Assembly: GCA_031255815.1 (NCBI GenBank)
Contig: JAIRRU010000133.1
Location: forward strand, 1-5,215
Length of the DNA stretch: 5,215 nucleotides
Source: Treponema sp.
Lineage (GTDB): Bacteria > Spirochaetota > Spirochaetia > Treponematales > Breznakiellaceae
Direction: 5' to 3'
This document shows, one piece after another, positions 1 to 4,454 of the stretch. The position numbers and the translations under genes were made by a program. The stretch's first letter is position 1, and the number at the start of each line of letters is the position of its first letter. Under the pieces are notes generated by a model, which ran no database searches, was not told the origin of the DNA, and saw only the letters and a program-made list of their open reading frames with translations.

Positions 1-792
1 CTGGCCCGGGAACTTGCCAACGACCGGGAAAGCCTGTTCAGCGCCGCCGGTATTTCCGGCAAAGCGGTGGAGAGTTCCCCCGGCGTGGCGGACGAGCTCA
101 TTTCCATCCTCACTTCCGCCCCGGTACAGGCCCTGCTGATCATCCTGGGGCTGGTCATGATCTTCCTGGAGATCCAGAGCCCCGGTTTCGGTATTTTCGG
201 CGTAGTGGCGATTATCGCCTTCGCCGTGGTGTTCGGTTCCGGGGCCCTCCTGGGCAAGGTGGGATCCGCCGAGATCATCCTCTTTATCCTGGGGGTGGCG
301 CTGCTTGCGGTGGAGATATTTCTGCTTCCCGGCTTCGGCGTGGCCGGGATATCGGGGCTTGTAGCAATCGGCGTATCTTTGGTACTTTCCATGCAGGACT
401 TTACCATTCCCCGTTTTGAGTGGGAATGGCAATTCCTGGGGCGGAACGCGGTGGTGGTATGTATCGGGATGCTGGCGGCGGTTGCGGGGATCGTGGTAAT
501 CGCCCTCTTAAGCCCCCGGCTCCACCTGTTCGATGTCCTTACCCTCAAGACCCGTATCACGGCGACCGCCGGGGGGGAGCCCGCGGAAGAGGTTTCCCGG
601 CCCGGCCGGGGGGATTACGCGGAACTGGTGGGCAAAACCGGTGTGGCGGCCAGCACCCTGCGGCCTTCAGGGCGGGTGGAAATTGAAGGGGAGATCTACT
701 CCGCGGAAGCGGACGGTTCTTTTGTCGAAGCGGGCCGGGGGGTAAAGGTTACCCGGGTCCGGGGGAATACCATAACGGTACGCTTAGTTTAG
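1..792 (+). CDS. nfeD: NfeD family membrane protein, 5'-truncated by window edge
   Basis: The reading frame is open from base 1, so the gene begins upstream; 263 residues are visible. A GTG at 67 is in frame, but nothing before it looks like a ribosome binding site, so I do not take it as the start. Visible parts: a soluble stretch (1-40), hydrophobic segments at about 42-60, 64-85, 91-131 and 149-171, then a small beta-rich domain (about 204-263) of the OB-fold type that ends NfeD proteins. The family's paired motifs are present: E-x-x-SPGFG after the first segment and VEIFLLPGFGVAG in the third. Long NfeD proteins carry a ClpP-like serine protease domain in front of this part; whether this one does lies outside the window. 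NfeD is typically encoded next to a flotillin or stomatin partner and is thought to act with it in the membrane, which matches floA 12 nt downstream. Family assignment is firm; protease activity cannot be judged. Confidence 0.93.
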   Translation: MARELANDRESLFSAAGISGKAVESSPGVADELISILTSAPVQALLIILGLVMIFLEIQSPGFGIFGVVAIIAFAVVFGSGALLGKVGSAEIILFILGVALLAVEIFLLPGFGVAGISGLVAIGVSLVLSMQDFTIPRFEWEWQFLGRNAVVVCIGMLAAVAGIVVIALLSPRLHLFDVLTLKTRITATAGGEPAEEVSRPGRGDYAELVGKTGVAASTLRPSGRVEIEGEIYSAEADGSFVEAGRGVKVTRVRGNTITVRLV

Positions 793-796
793 GAGG
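791..796 (+). promoter_or_regulatory. Ribosome binding site of floA overlapping the nfeD stop codon
   Basis: AGGAGG lies 8 nt before the floA ATG at 805 and shares its first two bases with the nfeD stop codon TAG (790-792). It is a full-strength Shine-Dalgarno sequence and fixes the floA start. The overlap suggests that ribosomes finishing nfeD can feed floA, so the two products are likely made in linked amounts. Confidence 0.85.
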
Positions 797-804
797 AGCA
801 GCAG

Positions 805-1836
805 ATGTTAAATTTGGATTTGGGTGTGGTTATTATTGTGGCGCTTATCGCCGTTTTTGCCTTCGGGTTCATACTGGTCTTCTTCCGCTTTTTCAGCCTC
901 TGGTTCCGGGCCCTGCTTTCCGGCGCCTACGTGGGCATGGGAAAGCTTATCGGCATGTGGCTGCGCCACGTAAATCCCGGCGTTATTGTGGATTCCCGGA
1001 TCATGCTGTCCAAGGCGGGGATCGAGGTAGCCTCGGACATGCTGGAAACCCACTTCCTTGCCCGGGGGGATGTGATGAAGGTGAGCCGGGCCCTGGTGGC
1101 CGCCAACAAGGCCAATATCGAACTGCCCTTCCAGCGGGCCGCCGCCATCGATCTGGCAGGCCGGGACGTGCTGGAAGCGGTACGGACCAGCGTCAACCCC
1201 AAGGTCATCGACTGCCCGGATTCCTCAAAGGGAAAGACCACTATCGACGCCGTGGCCAAGGACGGCATCCAGCTCTGCGTTAAGGCCAGGGTTACCGTAC
1301 GGGCCAACATCGAACGCCTGGTCGGCGGCGCCACCGAGGAGACCATCATCGCCCGGGTAGGGGAAGGCCTCGTTACCACCATCGGTTCCTCCGAATCCTA
1401 CAAGGCGGTACTGGAGAACCCGGACACCATCTCTAAGCGGGTACTCGAAAAGGGTCTGGACGCGGGAACCGCCTTCGAGATCCTGTCGATTGACATAGCC
1501 GACATTGACGTGGGGCAGAACGTGGGCGCCAAACTCCAGGCCGACCAGGCCGAGGCGGACAAGCGGCGTTTCCAGGCGGAGGCGGAAAAACGCCGGGCCG
1601 CCGCCCAGGCCCAGGAACAGGAAATGATAGCCCTGGTACAGGAGAACCGGGCCAAGGTGGTCTTGGCGGAGGCGGAAATCCCCCTGGCCATTGCCGAGGC
1701 TTTCAGAAACGGCCACCTGGGGGTAATGGATTATTACCGGCTTAAAAACATCCAGGCCGACACGGACATGCGGGCCTCCATCGGCGGCTCCTCCCCGGGA
1801 ACTTCCCCCGCCGGGAACTCTTCGGGGGGAAAATAA
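805..1836 (+). CDS. floA: Flotillin-like protein FloA (YqfA family)
   Basis: A complete 343-residue protein, about the family's usual size (roughly 330) with a short extra tail. Residues 7-35 form a hydrophobic membrane-inserting segment. An SPFH-type domain follows (about 55-235). Residues 245-300 are rich in Glu, Ala, Lys and Arg and should form the coiled coil used for self-assembly. The C-terminal signature [20 protein letters not shown] (306-325) is typical of FloA. The last 17 residues are only Gly, Ser, Pro, Thr, Ala, Asn and Lys and look disordered. FloA proteins sit on the inner face of the cytoplasmic membrane and organise functional membrane microdomains; in Bacillus subtilis floA is likewise next to an nfeD-type gene (yqeZ). 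The start is fixed by AGGAGG 8 nt upstream. It is the second gene of a three-gene operon, and I see no promoter of its own. Assignment is very secure from the sequence. Confidence 0.96.
   Translation: MLNLDLGVVIIVALIAVFAFGFILVFFRFFSLWFRALLSGAYVGMGKLIGMWLRHVNPGVIVDSRIMLSKAGIEVASDMLETHFLARGDVMKVSRALVAANKANIELPFQRAAAIDLAGRDVLEAVRTSVNPKVIDCPDSSKGKTTIDAVAKDGIQLCVKARVTVRANIERLVGGATEETIIARVGEGLVTTIGSSESYKAVLENPDTISKRVLEKGLDAGTAFEILSIDIADIDVGQNVGAKLQADQAEADKRRFQAEAEKRRAAAQAQEQEMIALVQENRAKVVLAEAEIPLAIAEAFRNGHLGVMDYYRLKNIQADTDMRASIGGSSPGTSPAGNSSGGK
1795..1830 (+). repeat. Short direct repeat and GC-rich hairpin at the floA 3' end
   Basis: The 9-mer CCGGGAACT occurs at 1795-1803 and again at 1811-1819, encoding part of the Gly/Ser/Pro tail. 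Between and after the copies, 1803-1810 can pair with 1823-1830 (eight pairs including one G-U, loop of 12 nt). The hairpin ends four bases before the floA stop codon and about 12 nt before the weak ribosome binding site of the next gene. No T-run follows, so it does not look like a terminator. It could slow ribosomes or protect the upstream message. Confidence 0.45.
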
Positions 1837-1851
1837 ACAGGCGGAAGCTGC

Positions 1852-2319
1852 ATGGACTACCTGATAAGTTTTCTGCTTTCCAATCTGATACCCATCGTCA
1901 TTGTCGTATCCATAGTTTTGCGGATCTACAAGGGCATGAAAAACGCCGCCGATTCCCGGCGCGGAAAGACCGCGGCAATGCCGGTTCAGAGCATGGCGGA
2001 ACAGGACGAGGATGAGGACGAAACGGCCGGGGAAGGGTACCTGGAGGATGATATCCGGCACCGATTCTACCTGGCGGAATCCGCCCCTCCCCGGCAGAAA
2101 GCCCCCCCCGCTCCCTCCCTGGCCCCCCTTCCGGAGCTTAAACCCCTGGACAACGCCCTTCCGGCGGAGCCCTTGCCGGTTCCGCAGCAGGTTCCGGCCT
2201 CCCCCGCGGCGCCTGCTCCCGTTCCTGCCTTTTTCCACCGTATCGCCGCCCTCCGCCCCATGCAGCAGGCCCTCGTCCTGTCGGAGATCCTGGGGCCTCC
2301 CAAGGGCGCGGAGCCCTAA
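1852..2319 (+). CDS. Unrecognised small single-pass membrane protein, third gene of the nfeD-floA operon
   Basis: 155 residues; I do not recognise a named family. Residues 4-23 form one strongly hydrophobic membrane segment followed by positive charges (RIYKGMK), predicting an N-out anchor with a cytoplasmic body. Then come an acidic patch (QDEDEDE, 51-57), a Pro/Ala-rich linker (about 79-127), and a C-terminal segment FFHRIAALRPMQQALVLSEILGPPKG (127-152, described as a motif centred on QQALVLSEILGPPK). That end resembles, from memory, short conserved tails of hypothetical proteins in spirochaetes and Bacteroidetes of the form 'A-V-x-x-SEIL-x-P'. The start is ATG, 15 nt after the floA stop, with only a weak site (GGAAG at 1843-1847). 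It is almost certainly cotranscribed with nfeD and floA. A role as a partner or client of the FloA membrane domain is inferred from position only. That it is a real gene is supported by the clear domain layout and GC-rich codon use like its neighbours. Confidence 0.8.
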   Translation: MDYLISFLLSNLIPIVIVVSIVLRIYKGMKNAADSRRGKTAAMPVQSMAEQDEDEDETAGEGYLEDDIRHRFYLAESAPPRQKAPPAPSLAPLPELKPLDNALPAEPLPVPQQVPASPAAPAPVPAFFHRIAALRPMQQALVLSEILGPPKGAEP

Positions 2320-2356
2320 GGCAAGGGCCCGTGAAGAGGCCGCAGACATTTAGAGC

Positions 2357-2387
2357 CTGCCCGCAGAGCCGCTTGCCTTGCGGGCAG
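2357..2387 (+). terminator. Hairpin downstream of the nfeD-floA operon
   Basis: CTGCCCGC (2357-2364) pairs perfectly with GCGGGCAG (2380-2387), an 8-bp GC-rich stem with a 15-nt loop, beginning 38 nt after the stop of the third gene. No T-run follows, so it is not a classical intrinsic terminator. It may act in 3'-end stability or Rho-linked termination. Its loop can also pair with the region over the upstream stop codon. Confidence 0.35.
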
Positions 2388-2402
2388 ACGCATTTGGCCG
2401 TT

Positions 2403-2421
2403 CCGGCCCCTTTTCGGCCGG
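2403..2421 (+). terminator. Second GC-rich hairpin after the operon
   Basis: CCGGCC (2403-2408) pairs with GGCCGG (2416-2421) across a 7-nt loop containing TTTT. The following bases (CAGTTTGCTTGGGTT) are only moderately T-rich. Together with the hairpin 15 nt upstream it makes a plausible but weak end for the operon transcript. Confidence 0.3.
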
Positions 2422-2466
2422 CAGTTTGCTTGGGTTAATAGTACGGATAGAAGGATAGCCGCTAAT

Positions 2467-2575
2467 CGCACGAACCGCACGAACTTTTGCATCGAAAACC
2501 ACGATACTTCATCTCAATTTCCTTGAGTCCGGGGGGTTTTTAACCCGCTTTAGTGCGGTTCGTGCCGTTCGCGGC
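2467..2575. repeat. Inverted-repeat element built on a tandem 9-mer
   Basis: The left arm has two perfect head-to-tail copies of CGCACGAAC (2467-2475, 2476-2484). The right arm has degenerate copies in opposite orientation. CACGAACCGCAC (2469-2480) is exactly inverted as GTGCGGTTCGTG (2553-2564), 12 bp, with weaker pairing continuing outward. Between the arms, 2534-2538 and 2542-2546 (GGGTT/AACCC) form a further small hairpin. The layout resembles short palindromic interspersed elements. It lies in a gene-free stretch between the operon and the tRNA promoter. I recognise no coding sequence in it. Confidence 0.6.
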
Positions 2576-2666
2576 TCAATTTTCCGGCGGCCCGGTAAAA
2601 TCGGTGAGTTTATCAGGTATTTTAGTGTAAGCAGCCTGCCGGATTACTTTGCAGCGATTCGGGGGC

Positions 2667-2695
2667 TTGACGTTTTTTTGTTTTTTCGTTATTTT
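2667..2695 (+). promoter_or_regulatory. Sigma70-type promoter of the tRNA-Asp gene
   Basis: TTGACG (2667-2672, five of six consensus bases) and TATTTT (2690-2695, four of six) are separated by exactly 17 nt. The spacer is almost all T, with only a G, a C and a G breaking the run. Transcription would begin near 2702, about 9 nt before the mature 5' end of the tRNA, a normal leader for a tRNA transcript. Confidence 0.65.
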
Positions 2696-2710
2696 GGTTT
2701 AATCGTATTT

Positions 2711-2785
2711 GGGGGCGTAGTGAAGCTGGTTTATCACGCTGGCCTGTCAAGCCGGAGATCGCGGGTTCAAGCCCCGTCGCTCCCG
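2711..2785 (+). tRNA. tRNA-Asp, anticodon GTC
   Basis: A full 75-nt cloverleaf. The acceptor stem 2711-2717 pairs with 2778-2784 (seven pairs, one G-U). The D stem is GTGA/TCAC, and the anticodon arm CTGGC/GCCGG carries the loop CTGTCAA with GTC at 2746-2748. The T arm is GCGGG/CCCGT around TTCAAGC. The unpaired base after the acceptor (2785) is G, as required for tRNA-Asp. The 3' CCA is not encoded and must be added by enzyme. It reads GAC and GAU codons. ORFs crossing it on both strands are artefacts of the tRNA sequence. Confidence 0.96.
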
Positions 2786-2818
2786 ATTCTATTGATGATG
2801 GCGCTCGTTCCAAAAACC

Positions 2819-2871
2819 GAGGTTTTGGAGCAGGCCCGGGGTATCAAATTCCCTTGCTGGTATTGGAAACG
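2819..2871 (+). repeat. Copy 1 of an intergenic repeat between the two tRNAs
   Basis: GGTTTTGGAGCAGGC (2821-2835), then CAAATTCC (2845-2852) and GGAAACG (2865-2871), matches in the same order the sequence at 3298-3328. The latter has GGTTTTGGAACAGGC, CAAATTCC and AAACG with shorter gaps. CCAAAA (2810-2815) just upstream can pair with TTTTGG (2823-2828). No T-run follows, so it is not an obvious terminator between the tRNAs. Confidence 0.45.
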
Positions 2872-2877
2872 TTAAGC

Positions 2878-2949
2878 GGCCCCTTCGTCTATCGGTTAGG
2901 ACATGAGATTCTCAATCTTAAAAGAGGAGTTCGATTCTCCTAGGGGCTA
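2878..2949 (+). tRNA. tRNA-Glu, anticodon CTC
   Basis: A 72-nt cloverleaf. The acceptor GGCCCCT pairs with AGGGGCT (2942-2948), six standard pairs plus a G1-U72 pair as in some other bacterial tRNA-Glu genes. The D arm is GTCT...AGGAC with GG in the loop. The anticodon arm TGAGA/TCTTA carries the loop TTCTCAA with CTC at 2911-2913. The T arm is AGGAG/CTCCT around TTCGATT, and the unpaired 3' base is A. CCA is not encoded. It reads GAG, the Glu codon favoured by GC-rich genes, and complements a TTC isoacceptor that should exist elsewhere. I see no clear promoter of its own, so it may be read through from tRNA-Asp 92 nt upstream. Confidence 0.94.
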
Positions 2950-3001
2950 AATTGATCGCCAGGATAAACGCGCAGGGATTTTCTTTACCGTGAAGCGTGC
3001 C

Positions 3002-3024
3002 GTCAAGGCCCCTTGCGCCTTGAC
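3002..3024. repeat. Perfect 8-bp hairpin downstream of tRNA-Glu
   Basis: GTCAAGGC (3002-3009) is exactly complementary in reverse to GCCTTGAC (3017-3024), with loop CCCTTGC. It lies 52 nt after the tRNA-Glu 3' end. No T-run follows on the plus strand. It may take part in 3' processing of the tRNA precursor, or be part of the repeat cluster. Confidence 0.4.
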
Positions 3025-3035
3025 CTTGGGGGTTT

Positions 3036-3078
3036 CCCGGAAGACGGGCATGGTTACCCGCGAACTTTCCGGGTTTTT
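3036..3078 (+). terminator. Probable intrinsic terminator of the tRNA transcript
   Basis: CCCGGAA (3036-3042) pairs with TTCCGGG (3067-3073), a 7-bp stem immediately followed by TTTTT (3074-3078). Inside the loop CGGG (3045-3048) pairs with CCCG (3057-3060), giving a nested helix. It is the first structure after the tRNAs to have both a stable stem and a T-run, so it is the best candidate for ending a transcript started at the tRNA-Asp promoter. The long loop lowers confidence. Confidence 0.45.
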
Positions 3079-3207
3079 GCTTCGGGAGCTTTGATTCCGC
3101 CTGATTTTCAGAATAACCGGGGCAAAAGACCCAAGGCGAAGGGAGGGATGAAGGCCCCTTCTTTTCCGCGGTATTCGCGCGCGGCTCATTTCTAGCGGTT
3201 GCCGTTC

Positions 3208-3223
3208 AGAAACTAAAGTTTCT
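3208..3223. repeat. Small hairpin, GAAAC/GTTTC core
   Basis: AGAAAC (3208-3213) pairs with GTTTCT (3218-3223) around the tetraloop TAAA. It shares the GAAAC...GTTTC core with the hairpin at 3274-3290 about 60 bases downstream. Confidence 0.35.
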
Positions 3224-3234
3224 AAACAATTCTG

Positions 3235-3363
3235 TTATTGAAAAACTAACGAAAACGCTTGGGCTTGTTTCATCGGAAACGAAGTTTCCGCAGCAGCCGG
3301 GTTTTGGAACAGGCTCAAATTCCAAACGTATTCTGACCCGCACGATTCAGCGTACTTTTGCAT
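3235..3363 (-). CDS. Possible 42-residue small ORF with good ribosome binding site
   Basis: Starts at ATG (3363-3361) and ends at TAA (3237-3235). It is preceded by the strong Shine-Dalgarno sequence GAGGGAG five nt upstream, which is the main reason to list it. The product begins MQKYAESCGSEYVWNLSL and has no membrane segment, signal peptide or domain I know. Its second half is encoded by the hairpin at 3274-3290 and the intergenic repeat at 3298-3330, so it probably runs into repeat sequence rather than keeping a native C-terminus. It may be the surviving 5' end of a gene whose remainder was lost, or chance. I see no clear promoter. Confidence 0.2.
   Translation of the reverse strand: MQKYAESCGSEYVWNLSLFQNPAAAETSFPMKQAQAFSLVFQ
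3274..3290. repeat. Perfect 7-bp hairpin with 3-nt loop
   Basis: CGGAAAC (3274-3280), loop GAA, GTTTCCG (3284-3290). The very short loop makes a compact symmetric site that could equally be a DNA palindrome recognised by a protein. It is followed within 10 bases by copy 2 of the intergenic repeat. Confidence 0.4.
3298..3330 (+). repeat. Copy 2 of the intergenic repeat
   Basis: GGTTTTGGAACAGGC (3300-3314), CAAATTCC (3316-3323) and AAACG (3324-3328) match in order the copy at 2819-2871, the first block with one mismatch in 15 bases. Here TTTGGAA (3303-3309) and TTCCAAA (3320-3326) form a perfect 7-bp stem with a 10-nt loop. Confidence 0.45.
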
Positions 3364-3562
3364 ACTTTCTCCCTCTTGAACGATCAACAGGAAATTTTTT
3401 CACCGTAATTGACAGCGCGAAATTCTGGATAGACAATAATACGCTATACAGGAGCTTGGCTGCGGCATGACTATCAGGATCGCCCCCGCGCCTTGGGGCC
3501 GGCCGGATAACACCGCTTTCTTGGCAGCCTGTTGCGCTTGCAGGTTTTCGCGTCATTTCGTG

Positions 3563-3607
3563 CCGTAAAAACACGATTTACGGGCCTGCTTTCGAGGATT
3601 AAGCAGG
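3563..3607 (-). terminator. Tandem hairpins after the repressor gene
   Basis: Read on the minus strand, the first hairpin (CCTGCTT, 3607-3601, with AAGCAGG, 3591-3585; 9-nt loop) starts 22 nt after the repressor stop. One base later comes a second (CCGTAAA, 3583-3577, with TTTACGG, 3569-3563; 7-nt loop). Both stems are perfect 7-mers. No clean T-run directly follows either; a short run of Ts is inside the second hairpin. Position makes a termination role likely, though the form is not classical. Confidence 0.35.
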
Positions 3608-3629
3608 AAGGGCAGTAAACTTCCGGGGG

Positions 3630-4385
3630 TCAAATTTGTTCTATGCGGTTTTTAGAAAGAATTTCACGCCATTCTTTGCCGGGATCTTTTTCGCAGACAA
3701 CGGCGCTGATTTTTTTAAGCTCGCACAGGTGGAATTGAGCGCTTTGATCGAGCTTGTTCGTGCTGCAGAGGAGGATCGCGGCGGCGCTGTGTTCCATCAT
3801 GGTACGGCGTACCTGCATTTCTTCCTCATTGGAACAGTAGGCCCCGTACACGCGGTGAACTGCCCTGGGCGAAATGAAGGCCTTGTCCGCATACATGGAA
3901 CCGAACATGCCGCAGGTGAAGACGCCGTTGCAGGACTGCAGGTTCGGTTTGATAAAACCTCCGGCGAGATACGTTTTTATGTGCGGGAAAGGGAGGAGGG
4001 CAAAGGCGGTCTGTATGCCGTGAGTGACTGCCGAAAGGTTGTTAAATGCCTTTAGGAAGGGAATCATTGCGAGGGATGTGGTGCTGGAATCAAGAAAAAC
4101 AACATCGCCGTCTTTTATCAGAGATGCCGCCTTCCGGGCGATGGCTGTCTTTTCGGCTTCCTCAATGCGGCGGCGGGCCTCAAGGGCCAACACATCGTTA
4201 CTTGCCGGGAGAAGCACCGCGCCGCCATAGGTTTTGCGGATATAACCGGCCCGCTCAAGTTTGGACAGATCCCGGCGTATTGATGTTTCGCCGATACAGA
4301 ATTTGTCGCTGAGCTCGGCGACGGTGGCGGAGTGGCGCTGATTGATATATTCGAGGATGGCTTCCAGCCGCTCGGATGCTAACAC
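3630..4385 (-). CDS. DeoR-family transcriptional repressor
   Basis: 251 residues, the usual size. The N-terminal DeoR-type winged helix-turn-helix (about 3-57) shows the family pattern: ERLEAIL, then VAELSDKF, then IRRDLSKLERAGYIRKTYGGAV (the stretch around 36-56). The C-terminal effector domain (about 75-230) has the phosphosugar-binding type motif LDSSTTS (98-104), THGIQ (121-125), AGG (141-143) and the late STNKLDQSAQF segment (208-218). Such proteins usually bind DNA until a phosphorylated sugar or related metabolite releases them. The start is GTG at 4385, with GGGAG (4400-4396) 10 nt upstream and an exact-consensus promoter ahead of it. It is divergent from the aldolase gene, 69 bases apart, so the aldolase is the obvious target. 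The effector cannot be told from sequence. Confidence 0.93.
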   Translation of the reverse strand: MLASERLEAILEYINQRHSATVAELSDKFCIGETSIRRDLSKLERAGYIRKTYGGAVLLPASNDVLALEARRRIEEAEKTAIARKAASLIKDGDVVFLDSSTTSLAMIPFLKAFNNLSAVTHGIQTAFALLPFPHIKTYLAGGFIKPNLQSCNGVFTCGMFGSMYADKAFISPRAVHRVYGAYCSNEEEMQVRRTMMEHSAAAILLCSTNKLDQSAQFHLCELKKISAVVCEKDPGKEWREILSKNRIEQI

Positions 4386-4398
4386 CGGATTTTATCTC

Positions 4399-4421
4399 CC
4401 GGGGTTTATTATATACCCTGG
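4399..4421. promoter_or_regulatory. Candidate operator: 23-bp dyad between repressor and aldolase genes
   Basis: On the plus strand CCGGGG (4399-4404), 11 AT-rich bases and CCCTGG (4416-4421) form a dyad in which 9 of 11 half-site positions match. Its centre is 4410. It covers the -10 box and start region of the repressor promoter, where a bound protein would block transcription, so self-repression is the natural reading. The same bases include TATTAT (4407-4412) and TATATA (4410-4415) on the plus strand, either of which could be the -10 of the aldolase promoter, so one site could govern both genes. Confidence 0.5.
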
Positions 4422-4436
4422 AAAAAAGGTTGTCAA
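4408..4436 (-). promoter_or_regulatory. Consensus sigma70 promoter of the DeoR-family gene
   Basis: On the minus strand TTGACA (4436-4431) and TATAAT (4413-4408) are both exact consensus hexamers, spaced exactly 17 nt. Transcription should start near 4401, leaving a leader of only about 16 nt that contains the ribosome binding site. An unrepressed promoter of this quality would be very strong, which argues that the gene is held down by its own product. Confidence 0.85.
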
Positions 4437-4454
4437 AGTGAGGATAAACATTAT

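Larger units (their letters stand above)
2950..3629. other. Gene-poor, repeat-rich intergenic region
   Basis: Between tRNA-Glu and the repressor gene I find no convincing full-length gene. The stretch contains: hairpins at 3002-3024, 3036-3073, 3208-3223, 3274-3290, 3303-3326, 3563-3583 and 3585-3607; a second copy of the repeat found between the tRNAs; two minus-strand ORFs (3189-2947 and 3574-3347) sharing a short peptide; and a 42-codon minus-strand ORF. The base composition is visibly more AT-rich than the flanking genes around 3200-3440. It may be a graveyard of decayed genes or a cluster of interspersed elements. Confidence 0.6.

Noticed and set aside
927..1382. Minus-strand ORF of 151 codons inside floA
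   Set aside because: Antisense shadow of a gene with unmistakable family signatures.
1225..2349. Long minus-strand ORF (374 codons) opposite floA and the third gene
   Set aside because: It is a shadow of GC-rich coding sequence on the other strand. Its composition is Gly/Arg/Leu-rich with no domain, and it spans two convincing plus-strand genes.
2622..2813. 63-residue minus-strand ORF containing a GATGLEPAISGLTG-like peptide
   Set aside because: It is the antisense translation of tRNA-Asp, a well-known source of false protein predictions.
2678..2875. 65-residue plus-strand ORF with KLVYHAGLSSRRSRVQAPS
   Set aside because: It is the sense translation of tRNA-Asp and its promoter spacer; not a protein.
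2878..3161. GGCCCCTTC at the tRNA-Glu 5' end repeated at 3153-3161, considered as attachment-site repeats
   Set aside because: Attachment sites normally repeat the tRNA 3' end. Only 9 bases match, no integrase is nearby, and no copy of the 3' end was found in the window.
3138..3165. GAAGGG/CCCTTC stem followed by TTTT as another terminator
   Set aside because: A 6-bp stem with a 12-nt loop and four Ts is weak; the structure at 3036-3078 is better placed and stronger.
2320..3629. Possible CRISPR array or retron-like RNA in the gene-poor region
   Set aside because: Repeats are few, short and irregularly spaced, there are no regular spacers, and no cas or reverse transcriptase gene is present.
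3636..4055. Plus-strand ORF of 139 codons opposite the repressor
   Set aside because: Antisense shadow; the minus-strand frame carries clear DeoR-family motifs.
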